Made by a program: the position numbers and the translations under genes
The notes under the pieces: model-generated
The model's input: only the letters and a program-made list of their open reading frames with translations
The model's database searches: none
Told to the model about the DNA's origin: nothing
In this document: piece by piece, positions 18,901 to 27,920 of the stretch
How positions within the stretch are numbered: position 1 is the stretch's first letter
Layout: the number at the start of each line of letters is the position of its first letter
From: Streptomyces griseus
GTDB lineage: Bacteria > Actinomycetota > Actinomycetes > Streptomycetales > Streptomycetaceae
DNA: 40,383 bases
Reading direction: 5' to 3'
NCBI GenBank assembly: GCA_002154345.1
Contig: MUNB01000011.1
Coordinates: 1-40,383 of the forward strand

Positions 18901-21900
18901 CGGGCTCACCGCCGGACGGTTCGTCGCGGACCCGTTCGCGGCCGACGGCTCCCGCATGTACCACACGGGCGACCTCGCCCGCCGGACCCTCGACGGCGAG
19001 CTGGAGTTCGCGGGCCGCGCCGACGACCAGGTGCAGCTCAAGGGATTCCGCATCGAACTCGGCGAGGTCGAGAACGCCGTACGGGAGGTGGACGGCGTCG
19101 TCGATGCGGCCGTCACGGTGGCGGACAGCGGCGACCACCTTGTCGCCCATGTCGTCGGGAACCCGCCCGCCGATCTCACCGCCCTGCTCGCCGCCAGGCT
19201 CCCCGGACACATGGTGCCGGGCCGGGTGCTGCCCCTCGACGCCCTGCCGCTGACGGTCAACGGCAAGCTGGACCGCAAGGCGCTCACCGAGCGGGCCGCG
19301 CGGCCGGACCGCCAGGAGGCCGCGCCCGCGACCGAAGCCCTCACCGCACTGACCGGTGTCTTCGCCGAGAGCCTGCCCGGTGCGGCCGTGGACGCCGACA
19401 CCGACTTCTTCGGAGCCGGGGGCGACAGCATCGTCGCCATCACCGTGATCAACCGGGCCCGGGCGCTCGGCCTGTCGATCGCGCCCCGCGACGTGTTCCT
19501 GTTCAAGACACCGCGCGCCCTCGCCGCCCACCTCGCGACACACACTCCGGCGCCCGCGCCGACGACGCCCTCCCGCCGTGAGGACGGGCCCCTGCCGCTC
19601 ACGCCGATCATCCTGCGCCAACGCCAACTGGGCGGCTCGCTCGACCGGTTCGCCCAGGCCAGGGCGGTGCCCGTCGCCGAGGGCGTCGGCCTCGCCGACA
19701 TCCGGCGCGCCGCGAACGCCGTCGTGGCCGCCCACCCGGCCCTGCGGCTGCGGCTGCACATCGAGCACGGCGTGTGGGCCCTGCGTACGGAGCCCGCTCG
19801 CGATACCGCCATGGCCGTCGTACCGGAGAGCGCCGCCGACGCGACGGCCGCCGCCGACGAGGCCGCCGGACGGCTCGACCCCGAGGCCGGAGACGTCATC
19901 GCGTTCTCCTGGCTCGCGGCGACCCGCACCCTGGTCGTCACCGCCCACCACCTCGCCGTGGACGCGGTCTCCTGGCTCGTCATCCTCGACGACCTGACCA
20001 CCGCCCTGAGCGGCGCGGCCCTGCCGCCGCCCACCACCTCCTACGCCGAATACGCCGAGGCGCTGGCCGTACGGTCCGCCGCATCGGCCGAGGGCCTGAC
20101 CCACTGGCTCACCACCCTCCAGGCCCCGCCCCTGCTGCCCGCGGTCCAGGGCCCGCGCGAGCGGACGGCGGTCCTGCCGCCCGGGGCGAGCGACCGGGTG
20201 ACGCGCAGCGCGCCCGGAGCGCTCGGTATCGGTCTCACCGAGCTGCTGTGCGGAGCCCTGCGCACCGCGCTGACCCACATCCAGGCCGAGCCGACCGACC
20301 TCGCCGTCGACCTGGAGCGGCACGGCCGGGTGCCGGCCCGCGACGACCACGACTACTCCCGTACCGTCGGCTGGTTCACCTCGATCGCCCCCGTACGCCT
20401 CACCGCCCACACCGACCCCGTCGCCGCGGCGCGCGAGACAGCCGAACGGCAGCCGGACGAGGACGGGCACGTGGCCTACGGCCGGCTCAGGTACCTCAAC
20501 CCGCAGACGGCCCCGCTGCTGACCGCCCGGCCGCAGGTCCTCTTCAACTATCTGGGGCGGGGCGGGGAGTCGGATGCCCTGCGCGTCTCCGGCGGCGACC
20601 AGGACACCAGCCCGTACGCCGTCGAGGTCAACGCCTGGACCGACGAGGCCACCGGCTCCCTGCACGCGGTCTTCACCCTCGCCGACGGCGTACCCGACAC
20701 GATCACCGAACACTGGCTGGCCGCCCTGGAACGGATCGGCGACGCGTCCGCGACGGCCGAGCGCACGGCCCCGGTCACCCCCCTCCAGCGCGGCCTGTTC
20801 TTCCAGGCCCAGTTGGCGGGCGCGGGGGAGGGTACGGCGAGCACGGCCGGGCACTACGTCGCGCAGAGCTGGTTCACCTTCGACCGGCGCCTGGACACCG
20901 ACGCGCTGGCCGAGGCGATGGCACACGTGGTCGCCCGCCACCCCGTCGTCGGCGCGGGCTTCACCACCGACGACGACGGAAACCCGGTCCAGCTGCTCAA
21001 GGCGGGCCGCCGGGTTCCCGTCCACACCGTCGACCTGGCGACCGACGCCGAGACCGAGGCCCTGCGCACCCGGGACCGCGAGCGCGGCTTCGACCCGGGG
21101 GAGCCGCCGCTCGTCCGGCTGACCGTGGTGCGGCGGCCCGACGGCCGCGACGGCCTGCTGCTCAGCTACCACCTGCTGCTCTGGGACGGCTGGTCCCGCG
21201 AGATCCTGCTGCGCGACCTGTTCGACGCGTACGAGGCCGTCGTCGCGGGCGAGCCGTGGGACGCGAGCCCGGCCGTGCCGAGCTTCGAGGAGTACGCCCG
21301 GACGCTCGCCGCCAGGGACCCCGCTGTATCGGAACGCTTCTGGGCGGACCACCTGGCCGGACTGCCGGGGCCGACGCTGCTCGCCGGAGTGGCCCCCGCC
21401 CTCTCCGAGGAGTTGCCGCAGCCGCTCGTGCACACCCTGTCCGCCGAGCTGTCCCAACTGCTCCGCGACACCGCCCGGGACCGGGGCGTCACCCTCAACA
21501 CGCTCCTGACCGGCGCCTTCGGCCTCCTCCTCGGAGCCCGCACCGGCCGCGCCGACGCCGTGTTCGGTGTCACCGTCTCGGGCCGCGAGGGCGAGGGGCA
21601 CGGCGACATCGTCGGCGTCCTGCTCAACACCGTGCCCCTGTGGACACGGGCCCGGCCCGAGGATTCGGCCGACGCGTATCTGTCCTCCGTACAGGCGGCG
21701 CGGGTGGCGGCGATGGACCACGAGCACCTCGGGCTCGGCGAGATCCAGCGGGCCGGCGGGCACGACACCCTCTTCGACAACCTGTTCGTGCTGCAGAACT
21801 TCCTGGACCTGGACGCGTTCGCCGAGATGAACGCCCGCCACGGCATCGCCTCCGTGCAGGCCGACGACTCCACCCACTACCCGTACACCTGGGTCGTCAC

Positions 21901-23848
21901 GCCCGGCGACCGGCTCACGGTCAAGCTGGAGCACCGCCACGGCGACCCCGACAGCGCCCGGGCGCTCCTCGACGACTATCTGCGCGTCCTGGAGGACCTG
22001 GCACGGGCGACCGGCCCGCTGGGCGCGCTGCGCGGCCTGGCACCCGACCCCGAAACCGCCGTGCGCACCGAGGTCGGCACCGACACCGTGGTGGACCGCT
22101 TCGACCTCGCGGCCGACCGCGATCCGGAGCGGGTCGCGCTCGTCGCCGACGGCGCGACCATGAGCTTCGCCGAACTCCGCGACCGCAGCCGGGCCGTGGC
22201 GGGCGTCCTCGCCCGGCGGGGCATCGGCCCCGAGACCACCGTGGGCCTGGCGATCCCGCGCTCCCTCGACTGGATCGCCGCGCTGTTCGCGGTGCTGCGC
22301 GTCGGAGCCGCCTATGTGCCGCTGGAGCTGGACCACCCGGACGAGCGGATCGCGGCGATCGTCGAGGACGCCCGGCCCGAGGTGATCCTCACCGTGAGCG
22401 CGGTGTCACCCCGGCTGACCGGCGAACTCATCGAGCTGGACCGCCCGTTGCCCGACGCGGAGCCGTACACCACCTTCGCACCGGACGACCCGGACCGGCT
22501 GCGCCACCCCGCGTACACCATCTACACCTCGGGGTCGACCGGAAAGCCGAAGGGTGTGGTGACCGAATACGCGGGGCTCACCAATATGCTGATCAACCAT
22601 CAGCGCCGCATCTTCGAGCCGGTCCTCGCCGAGCACGGCCACCGGACCTTCCGGATCGCGCACACCGTCTCCTTCGCGTTCGACATGTCGTGGGAGGAGC
22701 TGCTGTGGCTCGCCGACGGCCACGAAGTCCACATCTGTGACGAGGAGTTGCGCCGTGACGCGCCCCGGCTGGTGGAGTACTGCGTCGAGCACGGCATCGA
22801 CGTCATCAACGTGACACCCACCTATGCCCAGCAGTTGGTGGCCGAAGGACTTCTGGAGGACCCGGAGCGGCGGCCCGCGCTCGTGCTGCTGGGCGGCGAG
22901 GCCGTCACCCCGACCCTGTGGCAGCGGCTCGCCGAGACCGAGGGCACCGTCGGCTACAACCTGTACGGGCCCACCGAATACACCATCAACACCCTCGGCG
23001 TCGGCACCTTCGAGTGCCAGGACCCGGTCGTCGGCGTGGCCATCGACAACACCGAGGTGTACGTCCTGGACCCGTGGCTGCGACCGCTGCCCGACGGGGT
23101 GCCCGGCGAGCTGTACGTGGCCGGCGTCGGCATCGCCCGCGGCTATCTGGGCCGCAGCGCCCAGACCGCGCACCGCTTCGTCGCGTGCCCGTTCGGTGCG
23201 CCGGGGGAGCGCATGTACCGCACCGGCGACCTGGTGATCCGCCGGCCGGACGGGAACATCGCCTACCTGGGCCGCACCGACCAGCAGGTCAAGATCCGCG
23301 GCCACCGGGTCGAACTCGGCGAGGTCGAGGCCGTGTTCGCGGCCCACCCGGCGGTCCGCTTCGTCGCCGCCGTCGCCCAGCCCGACCCGGGGGTGGACGG
23401 CGCGTACCGGCTGGCCGCCTATCTCGTCCTGGCGGGCTCCGCCGACCTCGCGCAGGTCGCCGGAGAGGTGGGCGCCGGGCTGCCGGACTTCCTGCGACCG
23501 ACGCACTTCGCCCAGGTCGACAGCATCCCGCTGACCGTGAACGGGAAGGCCGACACCAAGGCGCTGCCCGAGGCCAGGCCGCTCGGCGCGCTGACCACGG
23601 CGGGCGAGCGCGGCCCGGAGACCGAGACGGAGACCGTGGTCTGCGAGTTCTTCGCCGAGGCGCTCGACCTCGACGACGACGAGGTCAGCGCCGTCAGCGA
23701 CTTCGTGTCCCTCGGCGGGCACTCCATGCTGGCGGTGCGGCTGATCGGACTGCTCCGCCGCGAGTACGGTCCTGTCATCACCATCCGCGATCTGTTCACC
23801 CTGCGCACCCCGGAAGCGATGGCCCGCCACCTCGATGAGAACTCCTGA
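12932..23848 (+). CDS. cchH: Coelichelin non-ribosomal peptide synthetase (CchH), three modules
   Basis: A 3638-residue NRPS with order A1 (~140-640), T1 (Ser679), E1 (~733-1180, [10 protein letters not shown]), C2 (~1190-1620, HHIIADGWS), A2 (~1620-2120), T2 (Ser2166), E2 (~2220-2600, [10 protein letters not shown]), C3 (~2610-3040), A3 (~3050-3540), T3 (Ser3598). No thioesterase follows. Pocket residues aligned to PheA read DINYWGGIGK, DFWNIGMVHK and DMENLGLINK, known for formyl-hydroxyornithine, threonine and hydroxyornithine. E1 and E2 fit D-residues at positions 1 and 2. C3 has H2747-L-L-L-W-D-G, so the second, catalytic His is Leu2748. Residues 1-130 look like the C-terminal tail of a lost condensation domain. 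GGAAGG lies 14 nt upstream of the start. Confidence 0.97.
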   Translation: MAEPSVSRVLLSPTRLAALRRRTGGHSDRTLVEACAAGLAYWATGTGPAGLRLTPATPFPDLLSWVDNGVGGAGGWETDVERLRITVPPGIDPADAQRALDDLADFPDRPVGTIGPSGPRERTEELARWNDTRADRDRPTIMELFHEQARLRPDAVAIVDPHHSLTYRQVDELSAQLAHHLLERGLEPEQIVGISLGRSAEMVLALLAVLRARGAFVPLDPQWPAARRAVVAEDARVVLQLNSTGKAGAGEPDAVAVDLGDWRYAAHPVDAPDATVPGDALAYVIFTSGSTGRPKGAMIRHQAISERLLWQSGEILRFGHDDASLFKAPLSFDISINEIFLPLVTGGRLVILRPGGERDPHHLLGVIAEQRVTFTYLVSSMLDVLLEIAGDSGRLDSLRHVWCGGEVLTPELYERFRARLDIPLYHGYGPAETTIGVSHVIYRGAATRLSTSIGRANPNTQLYVLDDELRPVPVGVGGELYVGGLLLGRGYVGAPGLTASRFVANPFATDGSRLYRTGDLARYAPDGSLDFLGRADNQIKIRGMRLEIEDVEASLAEHPGVRHTCVVAKKNTAGGTYLVGYVIPSAGHGDLSADAVKAWAAAHMVEYMVPAHMVVLTRFPLTANGKIDRNALPEPSVGAGALAAPTTENERLVCEAVAAVLRLDDVGVDQDFFQLGGDSILAISLLSALREAGLHVSARQIFTHTVVGALAAVASRESAAAVDHGDVGTGTVVGSPIVQWLGETTDAIDGFVQSVVLNTPAELTAEALDEILAAVLDRHDMLRARLVRGERWGFDIPPAGRTASCWERSDAPVAECVALATELLDPDDGVMLRAVWRREARQLVLVAHHVVIDGVSWRILMDDLATAWRQHSSGAPVELPPVGTSFRRWTQLLSRAPFTADRTHWARPLPAADAPIGRRALTAADTVERERTRTVSVGAEVTAALLGDIPAKFHAGVNDVLLTALAVALARWRRDRGQDQTFAHIELEGHGREGRFVADAAGFEPELSRTVGWFTTLFPVTVDPGTAADLTAPGYLAAALKAVKEDLARTPGNGLSYGALRHLTGDGPTGPAPQVLFNYLGRFDAGTTESWQLAGTTGQLGEKRDPLMRLPRALEFNAIAEPAASGAYQLVTTISWPDGVFTDPDITAIGDHFRSALTALAALEEGGHTPSDFPLVPLTRADVDALDGPDLHDILPLTPLQEGLYFHSVFDDDATGSYVEQQLLTLDGEVDAGRLAAAATRLLTLYPNLAARFTALADGRVVSVVESGRSAPFTVLDGPARTDQEIRDLAERDRRAGFDLATGPLMRYTLIRADDGRTVLVQTVHHIIADGWSVPPMLRTLLAEYHAPGSGYPTGGYRDYVAWLAGRDQDESDRVWSEELAGLTGPSLVAEGHTPSERFADLAVEPADDIDVAARSAGVSLSVAVHSAWAATLGSLLHSRDVVFGSTVSGRDADVPGIHDMVGLFINTIPVRARWSPDGTARELLDAVKRHQGAVLPHQHVSLARIGRQSGLGSLFDTLVVFDVATDVDALRRPDDTLVIADIVNEGAPHYPLTLVVERTPEGRPRFNLIYDGELLRPASAEAILHTFTRSLTELLGRPDAPVDALLPATGRAPAPEAPSTLGELFDTAARRDPAATAVTQCALDGATRSLTYGELSDARTELAAALRAAGVGPGQRVAVAVPRSLEQVVALVAVVTAGGAYVPLDLAYPDERLEYILADAAPQVVLVDREHRSRFTRLLDRAGVSARVLVQGDDHPLDTTVPEVRPGDPAYVIYTSGSTGRPKGVVVPHSAVSTLLANTRPDMDFGPDDVWVQFHSFSFDFAVWELWGALAHGGELLVPEYGLTRSPVDFHRLVRERGVTVLNQTPSAFHQFIEADLRSGEPAGALRRVIFGGEALDLGRLRGWAERHGTATPQLVNMYGITETTVHVTHRVLTDEDFARGDDVSPIGGPIPGLTTYLLDDRLRPVPPGRVGAIYVAGDQLSLGYLGRPGLTAGRFVADPFAADGSRMYHTGDLARRTLDGELEFAGRADDQVQLKGFRIELGEVENAVREVDGVVDAAVTVADSGDHLVAHVVGNPPADLTALLAARLPGHMVPGRVLPLDALPLTVNGKLDRKALTERAARPDRQEAAPATEALTALTGVFAESLPGAAVDADTDFFGAGGDSIVAITVINRARALGLSIAPRDVFLFKTPRALAAHLATHTPAPAPTTPSRREDGPLPLTPIILRQRQLGGSLDRFAQARAVPVAEGVGLADIRRAANAVVAAHPALRLRLHIEHGVWALRTEPARDTAMAVVPESAADATAAADEAAGRLDPEAGDVIAFSWLAATRTLVVTAHHLAVDAVSWLVILDDLTTALSGAALPPPTTSYAEYAEALAVRSAASAEGLTHWLTTLQAPPLLPAVQGPRERTAVLPPGASDRVTRSAPGALGIGLTELLCGALRTALTHIQAEPTDLAVDLERHGRVPARDDHDYSRTVGWFTSIAPVRLTAHTDPVAAARETAERQPDEDGHVAYGRLRYLNPQTAPLLTARPQVLFNYLGRGGESDALRVSGGDQDTSPYAVEVNAWTDEATGSLHAVFTLADGVPDTITEHWLAALERIGDASATAERTAPVTPLQRGLFFQAQLAGAGEGTASTAGHYVAQSWFTFDRRLDTDALAEAMAHVVARHPVVGAGFTTDDDGNPVQLLKAGRRVPVHTVDLATDAETEALRTRDRERGFDPGEPPLVRLTVVRRPDGRDGLLLSYHLLLWDGWSREILLRDLFDAYEAVVAGEPWDASPAVPSFEEYARTLAARDPAVSERFWADHLAGLPGPTLLAGVAPALSEELPQPLVHTLSAELSQLLRDTARDRGVTLNTLLTGAFGLLLGARTGRADAVFGVTVSGREGEGHGDIVGVLLNTVPLWTRARPEDSADAYLSSVQAARVAAMDHEHLGLGEIQRAGGHDTLFDNLFVLQNFLDLDAFAEMNARHGIASVQADDSTHYPYTWVVTPGDRLTVKLEHRHGDPDSARALLDDYLRVLEDLARATGPLGALRGLAPDPETAVRTEVGTDTVVDRFDLAADRDPERVALVADGATMSFAELRDRSRAVAGVLARRGIGPETTVGLAIPRSLDWIAALFAVLRVGAAYVPLELDHPDERIAAIVEDARPEVILTVSAVSPRLTGELIELDRPLPDAEPYTTFAPDDPDRLRHPAYTIYTSGSTGKPKGVVTEYAGLTNMLINHQRRIFEPVLAEHGHRTFRIAHTVSFAFDMSWEELLWLADGHEVHICDEELRRDAPRLVEYCVEHGIDVINVTPTYAQQLVAEGLLEDPERRPALVLLGGEAVTPTLWQRLAETEGTVGYNLYGPTEYTINTLGVGTFECQDPVVGVAIDNTEVYVLDPWLRPLPDGVPGELYVAGVGIARGYLGRSAQTAHRFVACPFGAPGERMYRTGDLVIRRPDGNIAYLGRTDQQVKIRGHRVELGEVEAVFAAHPAVRFVAAVAQPDPGVDGAYRLAAYLVLAGSADLAQVAGEVGAGLPDFLRPTHFAQVDSIPLTVNGKADTKALPEARPLGALTTAGERGPETETETVVCEFFAEALDLDDDEVSAVSDFVSLGGHSMLAVRLIGLLRREYGPVITIRDLFTLRTPEAMARHLDENS

Positions 23849-23871
23849 CCCTGATGAAAACTCCTGACACC
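23834..23871. repeat. 19-bp tandem duplication across the cchH/cchI junction
   Basis: The units 23834-23852 and 23853-23871 agree at 16 of 19 positions (shared core AACTCCTGAC, each starting GATGA). The first carries the cchH stop and the second the cchI start. The duplication seems to have created the junction. Confidence 0.75.
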
Positions 23872-25554
23872 ACGCGGCCCCGACCCGGGGCCGCCATCCT
23901 GCGGACGGCACTGCGCCGCAACGTCGGCGCCATGATCGCGGGCACCGTGCTCATGGGCCTCTACCAGGCGGCCGAGACCGCGTTCCCCATCGCGCTCGGA
24001 CTGATCGTCGAGCACACGATGCAGGACCGCAGCCTCGGCTCGCTCGGTGTCTCGATCGGCTCGCTGGCCGTGATCATCACGACGGTGTCCCTGTCGTGGC
24101 GGTTCGGCATGCGGGTGCTGCAGAAGGCCAACACGACCGAGGCGCACCGCTGGCGGGTCCAGGTGGCCGCCTGCGGGCTCCAGCCGGTGGCCAGGGACGT
24201 GGACCTCAAGTCCGGCGAGATCCTGACCATCGCCACCGAGGACGCCGACCAGACCGCCGACATCATCGAGGTGGTGCCGCTGCTGATCAGCTCGCTGGTC
24301 GCGGTGGTGGTCGCGGCGGTCGCGCTCAGCCTCGCCGACCTCCGGCTCGGTCTGCTGGTGATCGTGGGGACCGTAGCGATCCTGTCGGTCCTCGCCGTGA
24401 TGTCCAAGCGGATCGGGGCCAGCACCCAGGAACAGCAGGCCCGGGTGGCCCGGGCCGGCGCCAAGGTCGCCGACCTCATCATCGGGCTGCGCCCGCTGCA
24501 CGGCTTCGGCGGCAACCACGCCGCCTTCGGGGCCTACCGCAAGGTCAGCACGGACGCCAAGCGCCAGGCGATCACCGTCGCCCGGGTGAACGGCACCTAC
24601 GCGGGCACCGCGCTGGCCCTGAACGCGGTCCTCGCCGCGGCCGTCTCGCTGACCGCGGGCTGGCTGGCGTTCGAGGGCCGGATCTCCATCGGGGAACTCG
24701 TCATGGCCGTGGGCCTCGCGCAGTTCATCATGGAACCGCTCAAGATGTTCTCCGAGATGCCCAAGTACGTGATGATGGCCCGTGCCTCGGCCGAGCGCAT
24801 GGCCCTCGTCCTGAACGCGCCCCCCGTGACGGCCCCCGGGCCCGAACGCCCGGAGCCCGGCGGAGACCTGGAGGTCGACGACGTACGCCACGGGACGCTC
24901 CAGGGGGTCACGTTCTCGGTGCGGGCGGGTGAGTTCGTCGCGATCGCCGCCTATCAGCCGCGTGCGGCGGCCGAACTCGCGTCCGTCCTCGCGATGAACG
25001 TCGCCCCCCGGGCGTACGGGGGAGCGGTGCGGGTCGGCGGGCGGGAGGTCGGCGAGCTGTCGATCGAGGCGGTCCGGGCGTACCTGCTGGTGAACCCGTA
25101 CGACGGGGAGATCTTCGCCGGTACCCTCCGGACGAACATCGACCCCTCGGGCAGCGGCCGGTCGATCGCGGAGGCGGTCGAGGCGTCCATGCTCACCGAC
25201 GTCGTCGCGCTCCACCGTGAGGGGCTCGACCATGTGGTCCGCGACCGGGGCGCGAACCTCTCCGGCGGTCAGCGCCAACGGCTGTCCCTCGCCCGTGCGT
25301 TGGCCGCCGACACCGAGATGCTCGTGCTGCACGATCCGACGACGGCCGTGGACGCGGTGACCGAGCAGCTCATCGCGCGCAACATCGCCAAGCTGCGCCG
25401 CGGCCGGACCACGCTCGTGCTGACCAGCAGTCCGGCGCTGCTGGACGCGGCGGACCGGGTGCTCGTCCTGGACTGCGGCGCCATCACCGCCGAGGACACC
25501 CACCGCAACCTGCTGGCGAGCGACGAGGCGTACTGCCTGGCCGTGGCCCGGTGA
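23854..25554 (+). CDS. cchI: Half-ABC exporter with degenerate ATP site (CchI)
   Basis: A 566-residue membrane-ATPase half transporter starting 5 bp after the cchH stop. The membrane domain fills about residues 15-310. In the ATPase domain the Walker A region (FVAIAAYQPRAAAEL, about 360-375) has lost the P-loop glycines, Lys and Ser/Thr, and Walker B reads LVLHDPTT (about 490), with Pro where the catalytic Glu belongs. The signature LSGGQRQRLSLARAL (about 468) is intact. This is the expected non-catalytic half of a heterodimeric exporter: its signature can complete the ATP site built on CchG. The likely cargo is coelichelin. Its stop lies in a terminator stem shared with cchJ. Confidence 0.9.
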   Translation: MKTPDTTRPRPGAAILRTALRRNVGAMIAGTVLMGLYQAAETAFPIALGLIVEHTMQDRSLGSLGVSIGSLAVIITTVSLSWRFGMRVLQKANTTEAHRWRVQVAACGLQPVARDVDLKSGEILTIATEDADQTADIIEVVPLLISSLVAVVVAAVALSLADLRLGLLVIVGTVAILSVLAVMSKRIGASTQEQQARVARAGAKVADLIIGLRPLHGFGGNHAAFGAYRKVSTDAKRQAITVARVNGTYAGTALALNAVLAAAVSLTAGWLAFEGRISIGELVMAVGLAQFIMEPLKMFSEMPKYVMMARASAERMALVLNAPPVTAPGPERPEPGGDLEVDDVRHGTLQGVTFSVRAGEFVAIAAYQPRAAAELASVLAMNVAPRAYGGAVRVGGREVGELSIEAVRAYLLVNPYDGEIFAGTLRTNIDPSGSGRSIAEAVEASMLTDVVALHREGLDHVVRDRGANLSGGQRQRLSLARALAADTEMLVLHDPTTAVDAVTEQLIARNIAKLRRGRTTLVLTSSPALLDAADRVLVLDCGAITAEDTHRNLLASDEAYCLAVAR

Positions 25555-25592
25555 TCCTCCGGCGGGGGCGGGCGACCCCCCGCCGGAGGATC
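25553..25592. terminator. Bidirectional terminator hairpin between cchI and cchJ
   Basis: A perfect 16-bp stem (25553-25568 with 25577-25592) and an 8-nt loop fill the convergent gap. Each arm contains bases of one gene's stop codon: cchI TGA at 25552-25554 and cchJ TGA (read on minus) at 25591-25593. It should terminate both transcripts. Confidence 0.88.
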
Positions 25593-26700
25593 AGCCGAGC
25601 GCCCAGGCGACATCTCTGACCAGGGCGTGCCGCCAGCCCGCCCGGTCGTGGTCCGAGGCGGACCGTGAGACCCGCACGGTCGCACCGGCCCGCTCGGTGA
25701 GCGACTCGGCCAGCTCGCAGTGGGGCAGCATCCGCGTCTCGTGTTCTCCCACGTCGAACGCGCACCGCAGCCGCGACAGATCGGCGCCCCGGCGCAGCCG
25801 CTCGGCGATCGCGCCGCCGACCGCCCCGCCCAGCGGATCCGCCAGGTCCACGGCTTCCGGCGCCCACCAGAAGGACCCCGACTGGCAGGCGACACGGGAG
25901 ACCAGCTCCGGGAACTCCAGCGCCGCGTAGAGCGCGCTCAGCCCGCCCAGGCTCTGCCCGGCCACCACCATCCGGTCCAGGTCCGCCGGCACGCCGCAGT
26001 CGGCCACCAACGGCAGCAGCTCGTCGCGGACCGCCTCCCACAGTCCGGGGCGGCAGGCGAACTCCGCCTCCCGGTCCTTCGCCGGGACGAACACGAGCGT
26101 CACCGGAGGCATCGCACCCGCCGCGGCGGCCGCGTCGAAGGCGGCCACGGCCGGGTGCAGATACAGCCAGTCGTCCCCGTCCAGCAGCAGCACCACCGGA
26201 CCGCCACCCGCCACCGGGTGGACCCGCACGGTGCGCCGCCCGCCGAGCCGGTCGCTGCTCCAGCGGATCCGGGTGCGGGGGAGGGGCGGCACATCGTCCG
26301 CGGCGAGATCCGGCCAGTACGGCTGCGGCGGGGCGTCCGGCGTCGCGGCGAGGGAACGGTCGGCGCCCGCACCGGCCGGGTTGAACGGATCGGCATGCGC
26401 CGCGTCGCCCACGAGGACGCGGTAGGTCACCCGCAGCCGCGCGGGCATGGGCACCTCGGCGTACCAGCAGTCCGTGTCCTCCCAGCGGCGCAGCGGGACG
26501 GGCGGCGACCAGCTCTCGAAGTCGAGCACGGCCCCGGAGCCGCGCCACAGGAAGAGGGTCAGCCAGCCGCCGTCGACGGGAACCGACGCGGGTGTACGCG
26601 CCTTCGCCCAGAACGCCTCGGTGCCGGGGCGGCCCGGCAGACCGAAAGCGGCGAAGGGGCGCTCGGGGTCGGCCACGGGGCCGGGGCGGGGAGCGGTCAT
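25591..26700 (-). CDS. cchJ: Fes/IroE-like siderophore esterase (CchJ)
   Basis: A 369-residue alpha/beta-hydrolase. An enterochelin-esterase N-terminal domain (about 20-145) precedes the hydrolase domain. The nucleophile elbow is GQSLGG with Ser250, and His351 in SASDHDRAGW is the likely catalytic His; the acid is probably in DVGEHE (316-321). CchH has no thioesterase, so in the coelichelin pathway this esterase is a candidate for product release or for hydrolysing the ferric complex for iron recovery. No signal peptide is seen. It has no good ribosome site of its own: ATG 26698-26700 overlaps the stop of an 11-codon leader ORF with a strong one. An iron box lies upstream. Confidence 0.92.
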   Translation of the reverse strand: MTAPRPGPVADPERPFAAFGLPGRPGTEAFWAKARTPASVPVDGGWLTLFLWRGSGAVLDFESWSPPVPLRRWEDTDCWYAEVPMPARLRVTYRVLVGDAAHADPFNPAGAGADRSLAATPDAPPQPYWPDLAADDVPPLPRTRIRWSSDRLGGRRTVRVHPVAGGGPVVLLLDGDDWLYLHPAVAAFDAAAAAGAMPPVTLVFVPAKDREAEFACRPGLWEAVRDELLPLVADCGVPADLDRMVVAGQSLGGLSALYAALEFPELVSRVACQSGSFWWAPEAVDLADPLGGAVGGAIAERLRRGADLSRLRCAFDVGEHETRMLPHCELAESLTERAGATVRVSRSASDHDRAGWRHALVRDVAWALG

Positions 26701-26732
26701 GAGCGGCGTACCCGTTCGATCACCGGACGCAT
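26697..26732 (-). CDS. Eleven-residue leader ORF coupled to cchJ
   Basis: On the minus strand an AAGGAG ribosome site, 6 nt before ATG 26730-26732, opens a frame MRPVIERVRRS. It ends in TGA overlapping the cchJ ATG (ATGA). The ribosome site for cchJ appears to belong to this mini-ORF, suggesting translational coupling. Alternatively it is a chance frame and cchJ is served directly at an unusually long distance. Confidence 0.6.
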   Translation of the reverse strand: MRPVIERVRRS

Positions 26733-26778
26733 GAATATCTCCTTGCGGGAGGAGGTGGAAGAGGCCGGGCCCGAAATA

Positions 26779-26797
26779 TTAGGGCAGCCTAACCCAG
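26779..26797 (-). promoter_or_regulatory. Iron box upstream of cchJ
   Basis: Read on the minus strand, CTGGGTTAGGCTGCCCTAA matches the iron-box consensus at 15 of 19 positions, with both half-site cores (TTAGGCT and CCTAA) intact. It lies about 80 bp before cchJ and about 47 bp before the leader ORF, giving iron control to the opposite strand of the locus. Confidence 0.8.
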
Positions 26798-26836
26798 CGG
26801 CTCCGAAGGGGTGTTGGCGATCCGCCGGCGGTCACC

Positions 26837-26905
26837 GACGCGACGCCCTCGTGGTTTATGACGCGACGCCCTCGTGGGTACCGACGCGACGCCCTCGCGG
26901 GCACC
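26837..26905. repeat. Three 23-bp tandem repeats
   Basis: The core GACGCGACGCCCTCGTGG (third copy CGCGG at the end) starts at 26837, 26860 and 26883, a period of exactly 23 bp. A decayed fourth unit may follow at 26906-26927. It lies between the 5' side of cchJ and the 3' end of a MarR gene, upstream of the cchJ iron box. Function unknown. Confidence 0.85.
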
Positions 26906-26922
26906 GCCACGATGCCCGGTGG

Positions 26923-27417
26923 TCACCCCCGCGCGGAGCCGCCCTCGACGTTCGCTGCCATCCTGCGCAACACCTTGAGCGCGGCCACGTACTCGGCGTC
27001 GCTGATGCCCTCGTGCACCACAGCGCGCACCTCGGTCGCCAGCGCGCGCACCCGTACTCTCGCCGCCTCCCCGGCATCGGTGAGGTGCAGGCGCTGCCCG
27101 GCGTCGGTCCGCAACCAGCCTCGGTGGGTCAGCTGGTCGACGACGCGCGCGATCTCGTGCGGCCCGTCCGCGAGCGGCGTCAGCCGGCTGACGACCTCCT
27201 CGCGGCTGGGTGCGTCCGGCCCGCCGTGCACGCAGTTCACCACCCAGTACTGGGGCTGCGTGACGTCGATCCCGGCCATCGCGTCGCGCAGCCGCTCGGT
27301 GACGGCGGTGTGGACGCGTCCGCTCCAGTAGCCGATCGGCTGGGTGGCGAGCTGGTCGTCGGTGGCGCCCGGATCGGCCGGAGCCTGGTCCGTGCGGGTG
27401 TCGGTCGGCGGGTTCAT
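26923..27417 (-). CDS. MarR-family transcriptional regulator
   Basis: A 164-residue protein with a disordered Thr/Asp/Pro-rich N-terminus (~25 residues). A MarR-like winged-helix fold follows: helix GYWSGRVHTAVTERLRDAM, a region VTQPQYWVVNCV, recognition-helix area PHEIARVVDQLTHRGWL and wing RTDAGQRLHLTDAG. It is of normal family length. The start at ATG 27415-27417 is 10 bp after the stop of a second MarR gene, so the two probably share a transcript. Ligand and targets are not evident; the divergent enolase promoter beyond the second gene is the closest candidate. Confidence 0.85.
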   Translation of the reverse strand: MNPPTDTRTDQAPADPGATDDQLATQPIGYWSGRVHTAVTERLRDAMAGIDVTQPQYWVVNCVHGGPDAPSREEVVSRLTPLADGPHEIARVVDQLTHRGWLRTDAGQRLHLTDAGEAARVRVRALATEVRAVVHEGISDAEYVAALKVLRRMAANVEGGSARG

Positions 27418-27427
27418 GATCCCGAAG

Positions 27428-27850
27428 CTAGTGCCCGGCGAGCCGCTCCATCAAGGCGACGCCGCGCGCGAGCATCTCCTGCTCCTCCGCGCTGAGTTCG
27501 AGGTCGATGGCCCGGGCGAGCCAGTCGGCCCGGCGGTCGCGCTCCGCCTCCAGCGCCGCCCGCCCCACCTCGGAGAGGTCGACGAGGGACTTGCGGCCGT
27601 CCGTCGGGTGCGCACGGCGGACGATGAGGCCCTGGTCCATGAGGAGCCCGACCGCGCGGGCCATCGACTGGGGGCGTACGCGCTGGTCCGCCGCGAGGTC
27701 GCTGGTGGTCATGGCCCCGTCCCGGTCGAGCACGCCCAGAACGGCGACCTGGCCGTGCGGGATCCGGTCCTCCTGCTTCACGCGCCGCGCGAGTTTGCCC
27801 ATGGCGGTGCGCAGATCGGCGGCGACGGTGGCGGGTTCCGGGGTGGGCAT
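27428..27850 (-). CDS. MarR-family transcriptional regulator (second)
   Basis: A compact 140-residue MarR protein. The winged helix is clear: HGQVAVLGVLDRDGAMTTSDLA, the recognition helix RPQSMARAVGLLMDQGLI and wing RAHPTDGRKSLVDLSEVG, which matches the classic DxR wing motif. It reads leftward from the 201-bp divergent region shared with the enolase gene. MarR proteins usually bind their own divergent promoter, so repeats at 27921-27972 are natural operator candidates (inference). ATG 27848-27850 lacks a clear ribosome site. The frame continues upstream only in low-quality, Arg/Pro-rich sequence. Confidence 0.9.
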   Translation of the reverse strand: MPTPEPATVAADLRTAMGKLARRVKQEDRIPHGQVAVLGVLDRDGAMTTSDLAADQRVRPQSMARAVGLLMDQGLIVRRAHPTDGRKSLVDLSEVGRAALEAERDRRADWLARAIDLELSAEEQEMLARGVALMERLAGH

Positions 27851-27920
27851 AGGGCACTTTAACCCGCGGTCGCCGACGCGTCTGCGCAGGTCGCCCGTGC
27901 AGTGGTCGTGGACGGGACAA

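Noticed and set aside
13421..22336. A 2971-codon open frame on the minus strand opposite cchH
   Set aside because: It is an antisense shadow caused by strong GC3 bias: composition is Gly/Val/Arg/His-rich with no family motifs, while the plus frame encodes an intact NRPS.
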